Assembly: GCF_009600885.1 (NCBI RefSeq)
Contig: NZ_VCLA01000192.1
Location: 321,732-385,731, forward strand
Source: Streptomyces jumonjinensis
GTDB lineage: Bacteria; Actinomycetota; Actinomycetes; Streptomycetales; Streptomycetaceae
Length of the DNA: 64,000 bases
Reading direction: 5' to 3'
Shown here: piece by piece, positions 43,047 through 52,308 of the stretch
Layout: the number at the start of each line of letters is the position of its first letter
How positions within the stretch are numbered: the stretch's first letter is position 1
The notes under the pieces: model-generated
Seen by the model: the letters and a program-made list of their open reading frames with translations, nothing else
Database searches by the model: none
Told to the model about the DNA's origin: nothing
Translations under genes and position numbers: made by a program

Positions 43047-44396
43047 TCAGCTCACCGGGTGCACCGTCATGGGCAGCCCCCCGCGCATCCGCAGCGAGAG
43101 CATGGCCTCCGCCACCGCCTCTCCCCCGCGGACCGGCCTCAGTTCGAGATCGCGGGTGACGAGCGCCGTGACGAACACGGCCTCCATCATCCCGAGGTTG
43201 CTGCCCACGCAGAAGCGCGGACCGGCGCCGAACGGAATGTAGGCGTACCGGGGCCTGCTGGCGACCCGCTCCGGGTCGAACCGCTCGGGATCGAACCGCT
43301 CGGGATCGTCCCACAGCGCCGGGTTGCGGTGCATGACATAGGGGCAGACCAGCACATCCGCCCCGGCCGATACGTGGTAGCCGCCGACCGTGTCGTCCTG
43401 CTGCGCGACCCGCGGCAGCACCCACACCGGCGGATAGAGCCGCATCGCCTCCTGGACGACCTTCGTCGTGTATGTCAGCCGGTGCAGATCGCCCAGTTCC
43501 GGGACCCGGCCGTCCAGCACCTCGCGGGCCTCCGCACGGACCCGCTCCCGGGCCTCGGGGTGGCCCGCCAGCAGATGCAGGGTCCAGCCGAGGGTGCTCG
43601 CCGTGGTCTCGTGCCCGGCGAGCAGCAGGGTCACCAGCTCCTCGCGGAGCCTTCGGCGGACCCGTTCCGGGTCGCGCTCCTGCTCCCCGGCCGCCTTGAT
43701 GATCCGGGACAGCGCGTCATCGGCCGGCTCGCCGCCGGTCATCCGCGCGCTGCGGTCGGCCACCAGGGCGTCGGCCACCCGGTACAGCTCCCGGCGGGCC
43801 CTGCGGAAGCGCCCCTGCGCGGGCAGCGGCAGCCAGCCGGGGACCATGCCCTGGGTGACCATCTCCAGCATGGCCTGGTCCTGGACCTCCTCGAAGGAGT
43901 GCGCGATGGAGTCGTACGCGTCCAGGCCGAGGTCGAGCAGGGTGCGGCCGAGCACTCCGAGGGTGAGACCGGTGACCTCCTGAAGGATGTCGACGGGCCC
44001 GCCCCCTTCATGGGCGCGCAGCAGGGCGACCAGTTTGACGGACTCCTCGGCGACGGCGCCGGCCTGCTGATTGATGCGGCCCGGCTTGAACGCGGGCTGC
44101 ACCGCCCGGCGCTGGTTGCGCCACACCTCGCCGTCGCTGGTGAGCAGGCCGTCGCCGAGGACCCGGCGGGCCTCCACGAGCCCGATGCCCTTGTGGTAGT
44201 TGGCGCTGTTGTCGGCGAGGATGTATTTGGCGTAGTCGGGCCGGTTGAAGACATAGAGCTTCTTGGGCCCCATGGAGACCCGGACGGCGTCCCCCAGGGC
44301 CGCCGCGTCCTTCATCAGGCCGAGGCGGTCCACCACGAGCTTGCGCAGCAGCCCCGGCAGCGCCCTGACCGGCGGCCCCGGTGGATGAATCCTCAT
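43047..44396 (-). CDS. Cytochrome P450, enediyne-type
   Basis: A 449-aa P450 of the CYP102/4-like class found in enediyne and fatty-acid-related pathways. It has the I-helix LLLAGHETTASTLGW, the ExxR in VVQEAMRLYPP, and the heme loop FGAGPRFCVGSNLGMMEA. A tandem RFDPE repeat (ERFDPERFDPERV) precedes it. ATG 44396 overlaps the stop of the flavin reductase gene (ATGA), so it is the last gene of the PksE operon. It probably oxidises the enediyne core or a polyene-derived intermediate. Confidence 0.92.
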   Translation of the reverse strand: MRIHPPGPPVRALPGLLRKLVVDRLGLMKDAAALGDAVRVSMGPKKLYVFNRPDYAKYILADNSANYHKGIGLVEARRVLGDGLLTSDGEVWRNQRRAVQPAFKPGRINQQAGAVAEESVKLVALLRAHEGGGPVDILQEVTGLTLGVLGRTLLDLGLDAYDSIAHSFEEVQDQAMLEMVTQGMVPGWLPLPAQGRFRRARRELYRVADALVADRSARMTGGEPADDALSRIIKAAGEQERDPERVRRRLREELVTLLLAGHETTASTLGWTLHLLAGHPEARERVRAEAREVLDGRVPELGDLHRLTYTTKVVQEAMRLYPPVWVLPRVAQQDDTVGGYHVSAGADVLVCPYVMHRNPALWDDPERFDPERFDPERVASRPRYAYIPFGAGPRFCVGSNLGMMEAVFVTALVTRDLELRPVRGGEAVAEAMLSLRMRGGLPMTVHPVS

Positions 44397-44941
44397 GCCG
44401 CCCTGCCCTCGCCGTGGTCCGGGGCGCAGTGGCGGAAGCGCCCGCCGGAGAAGAGCAGGGCCTCCCGGTGGGGCCAGTGCACCGCGGTGAGGACCTTGCC
44501 GAGGAAGATCGTATGGTCTCCGCCGTCGTACACCCCCCACTTCGCGCACTCCAGATGCACGGCCGCGCCGTTGATCAGCGGTGCGTCGGCGACCCGCCCC
44601 GGCAGCCAGTCGACGGCGTCGAACTGTCCGGCGCCGACCGGCCGGGAGCGGTTGGCGAAGTGCCGTGCCACGGTCTCCTGTCCGGCGCCGAGCACCGATA
44701 CGGAGAAGTCGTCCAAGGCGTTCAGCCGGTGGTGCATGACGGCGTCTTTGTTGACGCAGACCAGCACCAGCGGCGGCGTCAGGGAGACGGAGGTGAACGA
44801 ATTCGCCGTCATGCCCCGGGGGAGCTCCCCGCCGACGGTCACCACGGTGACCCCGGTGGGGAACGCCCCGAACGCGCCGCGCAGTTGTTTGGTGTCATCG
44901 AGGTCAACGAGCTCCGCGGGCGGAGCGGTCACCGGACTCAT
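44393..44941 (-). CDS. Flavin reductase (SgcE6-like)
   Basis: A 182-aa flavin reductase of the HpaC/DIM6-NTAB family, giving reduced FAD or FMN to a partner monooxygenase. It has GAFPTGVTVVTVGGELPRGM, NSFTSVSLTPPLVLVCVNKD, FSVSVLGAGQETVARHFANR, and a C-terminal HCAPDHGEG. ATG 44941 overlaps the thioesterase stop. No two-component flavin monooxygenase is visible in the window, so the electron acceptor lies elsewhere or is the P450 operon product by another route. Confidence 0.9.
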   Translation of the reverse strand: MSPVTAPPAELVDLDDTKQLRGAFGAFPTGVTVVTVGGELPRGMTANSFTSVSLTPPLVLVCVNKDAVMHHRLNALDDFSVSVLGAGQETVARHFANRSRPVGAGQFDAVDWLPGRVADAPLINGAAVHLECAKWGVYDGGDHTIFLGKVLTAVHWPHREALLFSGGRFRHCAPDHGEGRAA

Positions 44942-45399
44942 ATCTGCCTCCCGGCCGTCGGCCGGGGCCCGGCCGCGTAGGGCGCCAGCGCTTGTGCCAG
45001 CGCGTCGGGGATCAGTGCGGGGACGGGGGCGTCGGCGGGGCCGCTCATGACCGCGACGCGCTGACGGCCCCGGGCCACCGGCGTATCGCCGTCCCGTGTC
45101 TCTCTGACGTACTCGAAGTCGAGGTCGAACTCGGTGTGGCCCAGGCGGGCCACTCGCATCCGGATGGACAGCTGGTCCAGTGCCCTTACCGCCTCCAGCA
45201 GCTCGCAGTCCACCTGGAGGGTGAACAGCCGGGTGCCGTCGGGCGTCTCCTCGGCGAAGGGGATCGCCTCGCTCAGGAAACGCTGCCGGCAGGTGCTCTG
45301 CCAGTGGAGGTAGTTCACATAGTCCGCGGTGCCGCACAGCCCGGTCTCCGCGAAGGCGACCGTGTGCCGGTACGCGAAGTGGTCCGCCCGGCCCGTCAT
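44938..45399 (-). CDS. tebC: Enediyne-type hot-dog thioesterase 2, divergent
   Basis: A 153-aa TebC/SgcE10-type thioesterase in the canonical position after PksE (ATGA overlap). It is homologous to the copy at 37866 across its length. The active-site block is ETGLCGTADYVNYLHWQSTC: the Asn of ETNLVGNVYY is Gly and the GRC Arg is changed to STC, while Tyr in YVNY is kept. Catalytic ability may be altered; it may serve a structural role or the other copy may do the release. Confidence 0.85.
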   Translation of the reverse strand: MTGRADHFAYRHTVAFAETGLCGTADYVNYLHWQSTCRQRFLSEAIPFAEETPDGTRLFTLQVDCELLEAVRALDQLSIRMRVARLGHTEFDLDFEYVRETRDGDTPVARGRQRVAVMSGPADAPVPALIPDALAQALAPYAAGPRPTAGRQI

Positions 45400-48300
45400 G
45401 GCCGCGCCCCTCCCGCCGCCGCGCCGTCCGTGGTGTCCGTGCTGCTGACGGGATCGGACGTATCGGTGAGGAAGGCGAAGACCGCCGGCTCCAGCGCGTT
45501 GCGCAGCGCCGTGACGAAGGTGGCGATGCGCAGCGGGCCCGCGGTGAGCACCACCCAGTTCTCCCGCTGCTGCGGTTCGAGGGTGAGCGGCGCGCCGGCC
45601 AGTATCCCGGCCTTGCGCAGGCATTCGACGGCGCTCCACACCCGGGTCGCCGCCGTGTCGGGGGCCTCCCCGGTCTCCTTGGCCACCAGGGCGGCGAGCT
45701 CGGCGTGCTCGCCGAGCAGTCCCTCCCATTCGGCGGCCGTACGGATGTTGACCGCCTCGATGTCGCAGGCGACGGTCTGCGCGGCGGTGACGCCGAGGGT
45801 CACTCCGAGGCCGTGGGCGGCCGAGATCCGCCGGCCGCTGTCGAGCTCGGGCCGGCCGTCAGGCCGGTAGCGGACTTCGACGGCCTGCCCCAGCGCCCGC
45901 TGGACGGCCCGCGCGGTGGCCGCCCGGCGTCCGGCCGACGGCTCCCCCTCGCCTCCCTGGGCTGTGGCGTCGGGCTCCACCGCGACGTCGAGATGGGTGC
46001 CGAGCACGTCCTCCAGGGTCCGTTCCAGATAGGAGCCGAGCAGGGTCGGCACCCAGGGTCCGGCGCCGTCCGTCTTCCGTACGGCGTGCAGGGTGAGCCC
46101 CTCCCACCGTTCGACGACGGTGCCGTCCGCGGTGCGTACGGCGATGTCGTACACATAGGTGTCACCGTCCCGGTAGCGCTCGGTGGCGCAGTAGCGCAGC
46201 TCGCCGGGCGCCTCGGCGGCGGCGGCCAGGGGGTGGAGCCGTTCGATGCCGGACGGCAGCAGGGTCGCGTCGGGGACGCACACCTGGTTGCCGTGCATCA
46301 GCGCGTCCCGCATGCCCGGGTCGGCCAGCAGCAGGGTGCCGGGCAGGAATCCGGCGAACCAGCCCAGCTGTGCGCCGACGGCGACGTCGGCGTCGACATG
46401 GCGGGCGGCGGCCCGGTGGAAGCGGCGCAGCCGCTGGAAGCGTTCGCCCTGGAAGAGGACGCCGCCGTAGAGATCGGCCGCGGGGTCCAGCACGGCGGCC
46501 GGGACTCCCGGGTCCACCTGCGCGGGCGGCCCCTGGGGGATGGCCTCGCCGGAGTAGATCAGCCGGGCCCGGAAGTGCTCGGCGGCGAATCCGGTCTCTT
46601 CCGCGTGGATGGCCACGTCGACGGTGTCGGCGCCGGTGACGGTGGCCGCGATCCTGATCCGGGTGGTGCCGGCCGGGGGTACCACGATGGGCCGCAGGAA
46701 GCGCGCGCCCTCGATGACCGGTACGTCGGTGCGGCCGGTGACCGCGGAGGCGACCTGGGCCATGGCCTCCATGCCGAGCACGGCGGGCAGCAGCAGATTG
46801 CCGTCCAGGAGGTGATCGGCGAGATAGAGGTCGGTGCCGGCGTTGAGCTCCACCTCGGTGACGAGTTCGACGCCGTGGTAGCGCACCAGCGGATTCTGGG
46901 TGAACCGCATCAGCGGCAGCGGCGGCAGGTCGCGGCGTACGGTCTCGATGCCTTCCGTACGGCCGCTGATGACCGTCACCACCGGCGCGTCCGGGTCGGA
47001 GATCAGCCGGAGCAGTATCTCCACGCCCTGGTCGGGCGAGACGGGGACGATGCCCTCGCGGGAGAGCGACTCGATGACGGAGAGCTTCTCGCCCATGCCG
47101 ACGCCGGACCAGACCGACCATTCCATGCACAGGGCACGGCAGCCGGGGTGGTCGCGGGCGACCTCCTCGGTGAGGTCGGCGAGCCATTCGTTGGCGGTGG
47201 CGTAGTGGGCCTCGCCGCGCAGTCCGGCCCGGCCGATGATGCTGCCGAAGGTGACCAGGAGCTTGAGCCGCTCCGGGCCGACGGCGTCCAGGACGGTCCG
47301 CAGTCCGCCGACCTTGGGGGCGAAGGTGCTGTGGACGGCGTCCATGCCGAGGCCGGTGAGGGCCGCGGGCTCATTGCGGCCCGCGCCGTGCAGCACCGCG
47401 GTGACGGGGCCGAGTTCGCCGGTGAGCGAGGCGACGGCGGCGGCGACCCGCGCGGGGTCGGTGACGTCGGCGCTGGCGTAGCGCACGGTCACCCCGCTGC
47501 TCTCCATCCGCCGCAGGTTCGCGGCGAGGTCCGGGTCGTCGGCGGGGTCGGAGCGGCCGATGACGGCCAGTTTGACGCCGCTGTCCCGGGCCACGGCCAG
47601 GGCGCATTCGGCGGTGATGCCCTTGCCGCCGCCGGTGACGAGCAGGACGTCGGAGGCGTCCAGGAGCTGGTCGGTGCGCTCGGGCCGTACGGGCAGGGCG
47701 CGGAGCACGGGGACCCGGCGGGTGCCGTCGGCGTCGAGGTGCACCTCGCTGAAGCGGCTGGTGGCGGCGGTCTCGGCGGCCACCCGGGCCGCCGCGCCGT
47801 CGACCGCGGGGGTGTGGACGACGGTGGTGCGCAGATGGGGCGCTTCCAGATGCAGGGTCTTGGCGAGCCCGGCGGCTCCCCGGCCGTGCTGGACCAGGAC
47901 GAAGCGCCGTTCGCGGTCGCCCGCGAGTGCGGCTTTCGCGCCGTCGAGGGCGTGGGCGATCTGCTCCGGCGGGCAGCCGGGCGGCAGGCAGACCAGCACT
48001 CCGGAGCCGACGGACGCGTTCTCCAGCGCGCGTTTGACCTCGTCGGCGAAGGGGTGGTCCGGTGCGGTGAAGAGTTCCCAGGCGCCGCTGCGCCCGTCGC
48101 TCTGGGCGGGGGGCGCCGGGACCTCGTCGAGGTCGACGGCGAAGGGGCGGGCCCAGGTGGCGGCTCCCGCGACCAGGGCGGCTCCGCCCAAGTCGCCGGC
48201 CTGGGAGGTGTCGGCCAGGGTGGTGAGGGCCTCGGCCAGTTCGGCGACCGTGGCGGTGGCGAAGTTGGTCGGTACATGGGCCGCGGTGAGACCGAGGCGT

Positions 48301-51242
48301 ACGGCGGCCTGGTTGACGATCTGGCCGACCGTGATGGAGCTCATGTGCAGATCGTCGAGGAGGCTGCTGTTCTCGTCGACCAGTTCGGCGGGGAGTTCCG
48401 CGCGTTCGGCGACCAGGGCGCGCAGCACATCGAGCGCGGACTCCCCGCTCGCGCCGCCCGGCTCCGCCGCCGCCTGGTCGCCGGAGGTCTCCGGCCTGGG
48501 CGTACGGGCGGCGGGCAGGTCGATCTCGGGGGCCTGCTCGCAGGGGCTGGCCAGGAAGGAGAATTCGGCGCCGATCTCCAGCGGCCGGGTCAGCCGGTCG
48601 TTGAAGAGCCGTTCGTGCATCAGCGGCACGCCGGTCACATAGGCGGCTCCGACGACCTGGAGCAGGGAGCGCAGGGAGTCGTCGTCGGTGTTGAGGGAGA
48701 CCGCGGGCGTCTCGGCGCTCGCGGCGGCCAGTGCGCCGAGGACCCGGCCGGGGCCGACTTCGACGAAGAGGTCGACGTCGGCGGCGGCGGCCTGGACGGC
48801 CTGGGTGAAGAGCACGGGTTCGGTGATCTGCCGGCGCAGCAGCCCGGCGAGATCGGTGTCGGCCGTCAGTTCGCCGCCGGTGACGGTGGAGAGGATACGC
48901 CGGTCCACCGCGGCGAAGTCGCGGTCGGCGAGCCAGTCCCCGAAGGAGTCGGCGGCCGGTGCGACGAGCGGTGAGTGGAAGGCGTGGGAGACCGCGAGCC
49001 GGGTGCAGCCGACCTCCGCCGCGGCAGCGCGCTGGGCGACGGCGGCGATGGCGTCGACGGGTCCGGCGACGACGGTCTGTCCGGGGCCGTTGTAGCCGGA
49101 GACCACGACGGGCAGTTGGTCGATGAGCGCTTCGGCGCGCTCGGGGGCGGTGGTGAGGGAGGCCATGGTGCCCGAGGCGCTGTGCTCGGCCATGGCCCGT
49201 CCGCGGACCCGGGCGGCTTCCAGCAGGGTGTCGGCGTCGATGGCGCCCGCCCAGTGCAGGGCGGTGAGTTCGCCGAGGCTGTGGCCGACCGCGAGGTCCG
49301 CCTCGATGCCGAGGGTGTCGAGGACCCGCAGTGCGGCGGCCGAGCCGGTGACGATGCGCGGCTGGGCCACATCGGTGGCGACGGTGTCGCCGGTGGTGGG
49401 CAGCTTCGCCCGGGTGTAGACCTCGGCCGCCTCGGTGAAGCGGCGGGCGAGCGCGCCGCCGTCCATGGACTTGCCGGAGCCCTGGCCGGGGAAGAGGAAG
49501 CCGATCCGGGCGCTCTCCCGGGCGGTGCCGAGGAAGGCGCGGCCGTCGGAGGCGAACAGGGTGGTCTCGCCCGCTTCCAGGGCGTCGGCCAGCTGGCTCA
49601 GCCGTGCTCCGGCGTCCGCGGGGGAGGTCACCACGACGGCGGCCCGGTGGGGCAGCTCGCGCAGTTCGCGCTGGAGGGTGGCGGCGAGGTCGGCGAGCTG
49701 GGCGTAGGAGACACGGCCGGCGAAGTCGGCGACCTCGGTGAGCCGGTCCTTGAGCGCCTGGGGCGATTCGCCGTCCAGCAGCAGCAGTTCGGCGTCCTGG
49801 AGCGAGTGCGCCAGGGTGGCCGAGCGCCGGCTGACGGCGGGCCGCCGGCCGGTGACCGCCTTGTCGAGGACGACATGGGTGTTGATCCCGCCGAATCCCA
49901 TGGCGGTGATGCCCGCGCGCAGCGGTGCGCCCTTGGGCCAGACCTCGCCCTTGCGCAGCACCCGCAGATTGGCCTGCTCGTCGGTGAGCAGCTCATGCGG
50001 GTCGACGCAGCCGATGGCGGGCGGCAGCATCGCCGCGTCCAGGGCCATCGTCGCCTTGATCAGCCCGGCGACTCCGGCGGCGGCCTTGGTGTGGCCGATC
50101 ATGCCCTTGATGGAGCTGATGGCGGCGCTCGGCGCGGCGGGGTCGGCCTGGGCGCGGGCGCCCATGATCGCCTTGAGCTCGGTGGCGTCGCCGACCTCGG
50201 TTCCGGTGCCATGGCCTTCGAACAGCGGTACGGTGTCGATGCCGAAGCCGGCCCGTGCGTAGGCGCGGGAGAGCGCCAGCTGGTAGCCGCTGACCTCGGG
50301 GCGGGTGATGCCGCCCTGGCCGTCGGAGGAGATGCCCCAGCCCGCGATGCTGGCGTAGATCCGGCGGCCGGAGGCGATGGCGTCCTCTTCGCGCATCAGC
50401 ACGACCATGCCGCAGCCCTCGCCGGGCCAGAAGCCGTTGGAGCCGCGGTCGTAGAGCCGCATCTCCTTCCGGGCGAGCGCGCCGGTCTTGGCGAAGCCGA
50501 TGATCTCGAAGGGGTCGATGGAGAGGTCGACTCCGCCGGCGACGGCGACGTCGAGGTCTCCGCCGAGCAGCGAGGTCGCGGCGGTGGTGACCGACAGCAG
50601 CGAGGAGGAGCAGGCGCCGTCGACGGTGTAGCCGCCGCCGTTGAGGTCGAAGTGGTTGCAGATCCGGCCGGCGATGGTGTTGGAGAGACCGCCGGCGAGG
50701 GTGTCCTCGTCGATGGCGGGGAACGGCTTCTTGTAGGCGCTCTCCACCCCTTCGAGGAATTCGCCGAGCCGGTCGTCGTCCCAGTCCTGGTTCTTGAGCG
50801 CGGCGGCGAGCACCCGGCGGACGTACGGCCAGCGCAGCCGCATCACATTGGCGCGGGAGAACTCGCCGGTCAGCGTGTTGCCGACGACGACTCCGGTGCG
50901 CTCCTTGGGCAGTTCGGCACCGGCCGGGAAGCCCGCGTCGGCCAGGGCGCGGCCCGCGGTGTCCAGGGCGAGCCAGTGGGTGAGGTCGGTCGACCGGTAG
51001 GTGCTGCCCGCGATGCGGTGGGCGATCCGGTCGAAGGAGTACCCCTCCAGGACGGCGGCGGTGGAGGCGTAGAACGTGTCGGGGGTCGTGGGGTCGGGGT
51101 CGTAGTAGTCGTCGAGGCGCATCCGCTCGTCGGGCAGCCGGCGGAAGGCGCGGCGTCCGGCGAGGGCGTTCTCCCACAGTTCGCGGGGCGTGGCGGCGTC
51201 AGGGTAGCGGCAGGCGACGCCGACGATGGCGATTCTGCTCAT
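45396..51242 (-). CDS. pksE: Enediyne polyketide synthase PksE
   Basis: A 1948-aa iterative type I PKS with the enediyne domain order KS-AT-ACP-KR-DH-PPTase. KS: Cys211 (DGACSSSLLS), His344 (EGHGTGTEVGD), His384 (IGHTKAAAG). AT: Ser655 (VGHSLGE). ACP: Ser969 (DDLHMSSITVGQ). KR: LLVTGGGKGITAECALA (from about 1200) and HYATANEWLADL. DH: LADHLLDGNLLLPAVLGMEA. The C-terminal PPTase has AAQTVACDIEAV and VWSAVECLRKAGILAG. It makes a linear polyene from malonyl units. ATG 51242 overlaps the UnbU stop. Confidence 0.97.
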   Translation of the reverse strand: MSRIAIVGVACRYPDAATPRELWENALAGRRAFRRLPDERMRLDDYYDPDPTTPDTFYASTAAVLEGYSFDRIAHRIAGSTYRSTDLTHWLALDTAGRALADAGFPAGAELPKERTGVVVGNTLTGEFSRANVMRLRWPYVRRVLAAALKNQDWDDDRLGEFLEGVESAYKKPFPAIDEDTLAGGLSNTIAGRICNHFDLNGGGYTVDGACSSSLLSVTTAATSLLGGDLDVAVAGGVDLSIDPFEIIGFAKTGALARKEMRLYDRGSNGFWPGEGCGMVVLMREEDAIASGRRIYASIAGWGISSDGQGGITRPEVSGYQLALSRAYARAGFGIDTVPLFEGHGTGTEVGDATELKAIMGARAQADPAAPSAAISSIKGMIGHTKAAAGVAGLIKATMALDAAMLPPAIGCVDPHELLTDEQANLRVLRKGEVWPKGAPLRAGITAMGFGGINTHVVLDKAVTGRRPAVSRRSATLAHSLQDAELLLLDGESPQALKDRLTEVADFAGRVSYAQLADLAATLQRELRELPHRAAVVVTSPADAGARLSQLADALEAGETTLFASDGRAFLGTARESARIGFLFPGQGSGKSMDGGALARRFTEAAEVYTRAKLPTTGDTVATDVAQPRIVTGSAAALRVLDTLGIEADLAVGHSLGELTALHWAGAIDADTLLEAARVRGRAMAEHSASGTMASLTTAPERAEALIDQLPVVVSGYNGPGQTVVAGPVDAIAAVAQRAAAAEVGCTRLAVSHAFHSPLVAPAADSFGDWLADRDFAAVDRRILSTVTGGELTADTDLAGLLRRQITEPVLFTQAVQAAAADVDLFVEVGPGRVLGALAAASAETPAVSLNTDDDSLRSLLQVVGAAYVTGVPLMHERLFNDRLTRPLEIGAEFSFLASPCEQAPEIDLPAARTPRPETSGDQAAAEPGGASGESALDVLRALVAERAELPAELVDENSSLLDDLHMSSITVGQIVNQAAVRLGLTAAHVPTNFATATVAELAEALTTLADTSQAGDLGGAALVAGAATWARPFAVDLDEVPAPPAQSDGRSGAWELFTAPDHPFADEVKRALENASVGSGVLVCLPPGCPPEQIAHALDGAKAALAGDRERRFVLVQHGRGAAGLAKTLHLEAPHLRTTVVHTPAVDGAAARVAAETAATSRFSEVHLDADGTRRVPVLRALPVRPERTDQLLDASDVLLVTGGGKGITAECALAVARDSGVKLAVIGRSDPADDPDLAANLRRMESSGVTVRYASADVTDPARVAAAVASLTGELGPVTAVLHGAGRNEPAALTGLGMDAVHSTFAPKVGGLRTVLDAVGPERLKLLVTFGSIIGRAGLRGEAHYATANEWLADLTEEVARDHPGCRALCMEWSVWSGVGMGEKLSVIESLSREGIVPVSPDQGVEILLRLISDPDAPVVTVISGRTEGIETVRRDLPPLPLMRFTQNPLVRYHGVELVTEVELNAGTDLYLADHLLDGNLLLPAVLGMEAMAQVASAVTGRTDVPVIEGARFLRPIVVPPAGTTRIRIAATVTGADTVDVAIHAEETGFAAEHFRARLIYSGEAIPQGPPAQVDPGVPAAVLDPAADLYGGVLFQGERFQRLRRFHRAAARHVDADVAVGAQLGWFAGFLPGTLLLADPGMRDALMHGNQVCVPDATLLPSGIERLHPLAAAAEAPGELRYCATERYRDGDTYVYDIAVRTADGTVVERWEGLTLHAVRKTDGAGPWVPTLLGSYLERTLEDVLGTHLDVAVEPDATAQGGEGEPSAGRRAATARAVQRALGQAVEVRYRPDGRPELDSGRRISAAHGLGVTLGVTAAQTVACDIEAVNIRTAAEWEGLLGEHAELAALVAKETGEAPDTAATRVWSAVECLRKAGILAGAPLTLEPQQRENWVVLTAGPLRIATFVTALRNALEPAVFAFLTDTSDPVSSTDTTDGAAAGGARP

Positions 51243-52306
51243 CCGGGCACCCCCACTTTCTTCGTCTCGGCCGCGCGCTTGGAGGCGCACGCGCCGTGGA
51301 AGCAGGTGCCCTCCTGGCACGGGTCGCCCGCGGCGGCGGCGACGGGTACCGGGGCGGGGACGACGGCGACGGGCGCGGGCGGGGCGGCGGCGGCCTTGGC
51401 CGCGGCCTCGCGCTGCTTGTCCAGGAAGTGCAGGCCCCACAGGTAGCCGCCGCGGATCAGGCAGACCAGGGCGGTGGCGAAGAAGATGCCGTAGGCGATG
51501 CCGAATCCGGTGAGCACTCCGTACAGCGCGGCGACGCCGCCGCCGAAGGCGATCTGGGAGGAGCGCTTGGAGGGCGAGGTGCCGGGGTCGGTGACCATGT
51601 AGTTGGTGAAGAGGACGAAGGCCACCCCGGTCATCATGCCGAGGGCCGCGGGGATGGAGGTGCCGAGGAAGATCCCCCGGATGACGGCCTGGAGGACGAA
51701 GCCGACCAGCCAGGCCATGATCAGCCACATCCGGTTGGTCAGCTTGGCGTTCAGCAGGGTGCCGAGGGTGATGATGATCGCGGGCAGCACCCAGTCGGCG
51801 GGACCGTAGAGATACTCGGTGAAGTGGTACGGCGGGGCGATGCTGGCCCAGGGGAAGAGCAGCAGGATGATCGCGATGCCGAAGTTCGACGGGTTCATGT
51901 AGTGCCGCATCCGGCCCTTGACGGGGGCCCGGAGCACCCACTTGGCGCCGACGGCGACGATGACGCCGAAGAGCATGACCCAGACGCGGTCATTGACGTA
52001 GGTGAGCATGTTCACGGCGAGGCCGGTGATATGCGCGGGGAAGAGGAACTCCACCATCCCCTTGAAGCCGCCGCCCGCGTAGCGCGGTGCGCGGCCGTCG
52101 ACCTTGGCGCTGACGAACTCCAGGGAGATCTCCACCGTATAGGCGGTGAGGACGGCGAAGACGGGCCAGATCCAGGGCTGCTCGAAGCCGAGGAAGGTGT
52201 ACCCGGCGATGTTGAGGACCGAGATCGAGATGGCGAATCGGCGCAGTGCGGTGATGACCTTGGCGTTGTGCCGTGGGGCTGCGGCGGTTGGCTGGTTGGC
52301 TGACAC
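51239..52306 (-). CDS. unbU: UnbU-like enediyne membrane protein
   Basis: A 355-aa integral membrane protein with about eight to nine helices, of the RnfD/NqrB-like UnbU family conserved next to PksE. It has INIAG-type start LNIAGYTFLGFEQPWIWPVF, a family NPSNFGIAIILLLFP, and TDPGTSPSK. A His/Cys-containing tail (DPCQEGTCFHGACASK) follows an Ala/Pro linker. GTG 52306 has AAGGAG eight bases upstream; GTG 52312 is too close. The biochemical role is unknown; electron transfer or transport has been suggested from its fold. Confidence 0.9.
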   Translation of the reverse strand: MSANQPTAAAPRHNAKVITALRRFAISISVLNIAGYTFLGFEQPWIWPVFAVLTAYTVEISLEFVSAKVDGRAPRYAGGGFKGMVEFLFPAHITGLAVNMLTYVNDRVWVMLFGVIVAVGAKWVLRAPVKGRMRHYMNPSNFGIAIILLLFPWASIAPPYHFTEYLYGPADWVLPAIIITLGTLLNAKLTNRMWLIMAWLVGFVLQAVIRGIFLGTSIPAALGMMTGVAFVLFTNYMVTDPGTSPSKRSSQIAFGGGVAALYGVLTGFGIAYGIFFATALVCLIRGGYLWGLHFLDKQREAAAKAAAAPPAPVAVVPAPVPVAAAAGDPCQEGTCFHGACASKRAAETKKVGVPG

Positions 52307-52308
52307 GG

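Noticed and set aside
45705..51446. Long plus-strand frames (1089 and 823 aa) opposite pksE
   Set aside because: Gly/Ala/Val-rich antisense shadows with no motif; pksE is unambiguous on the minus strand.
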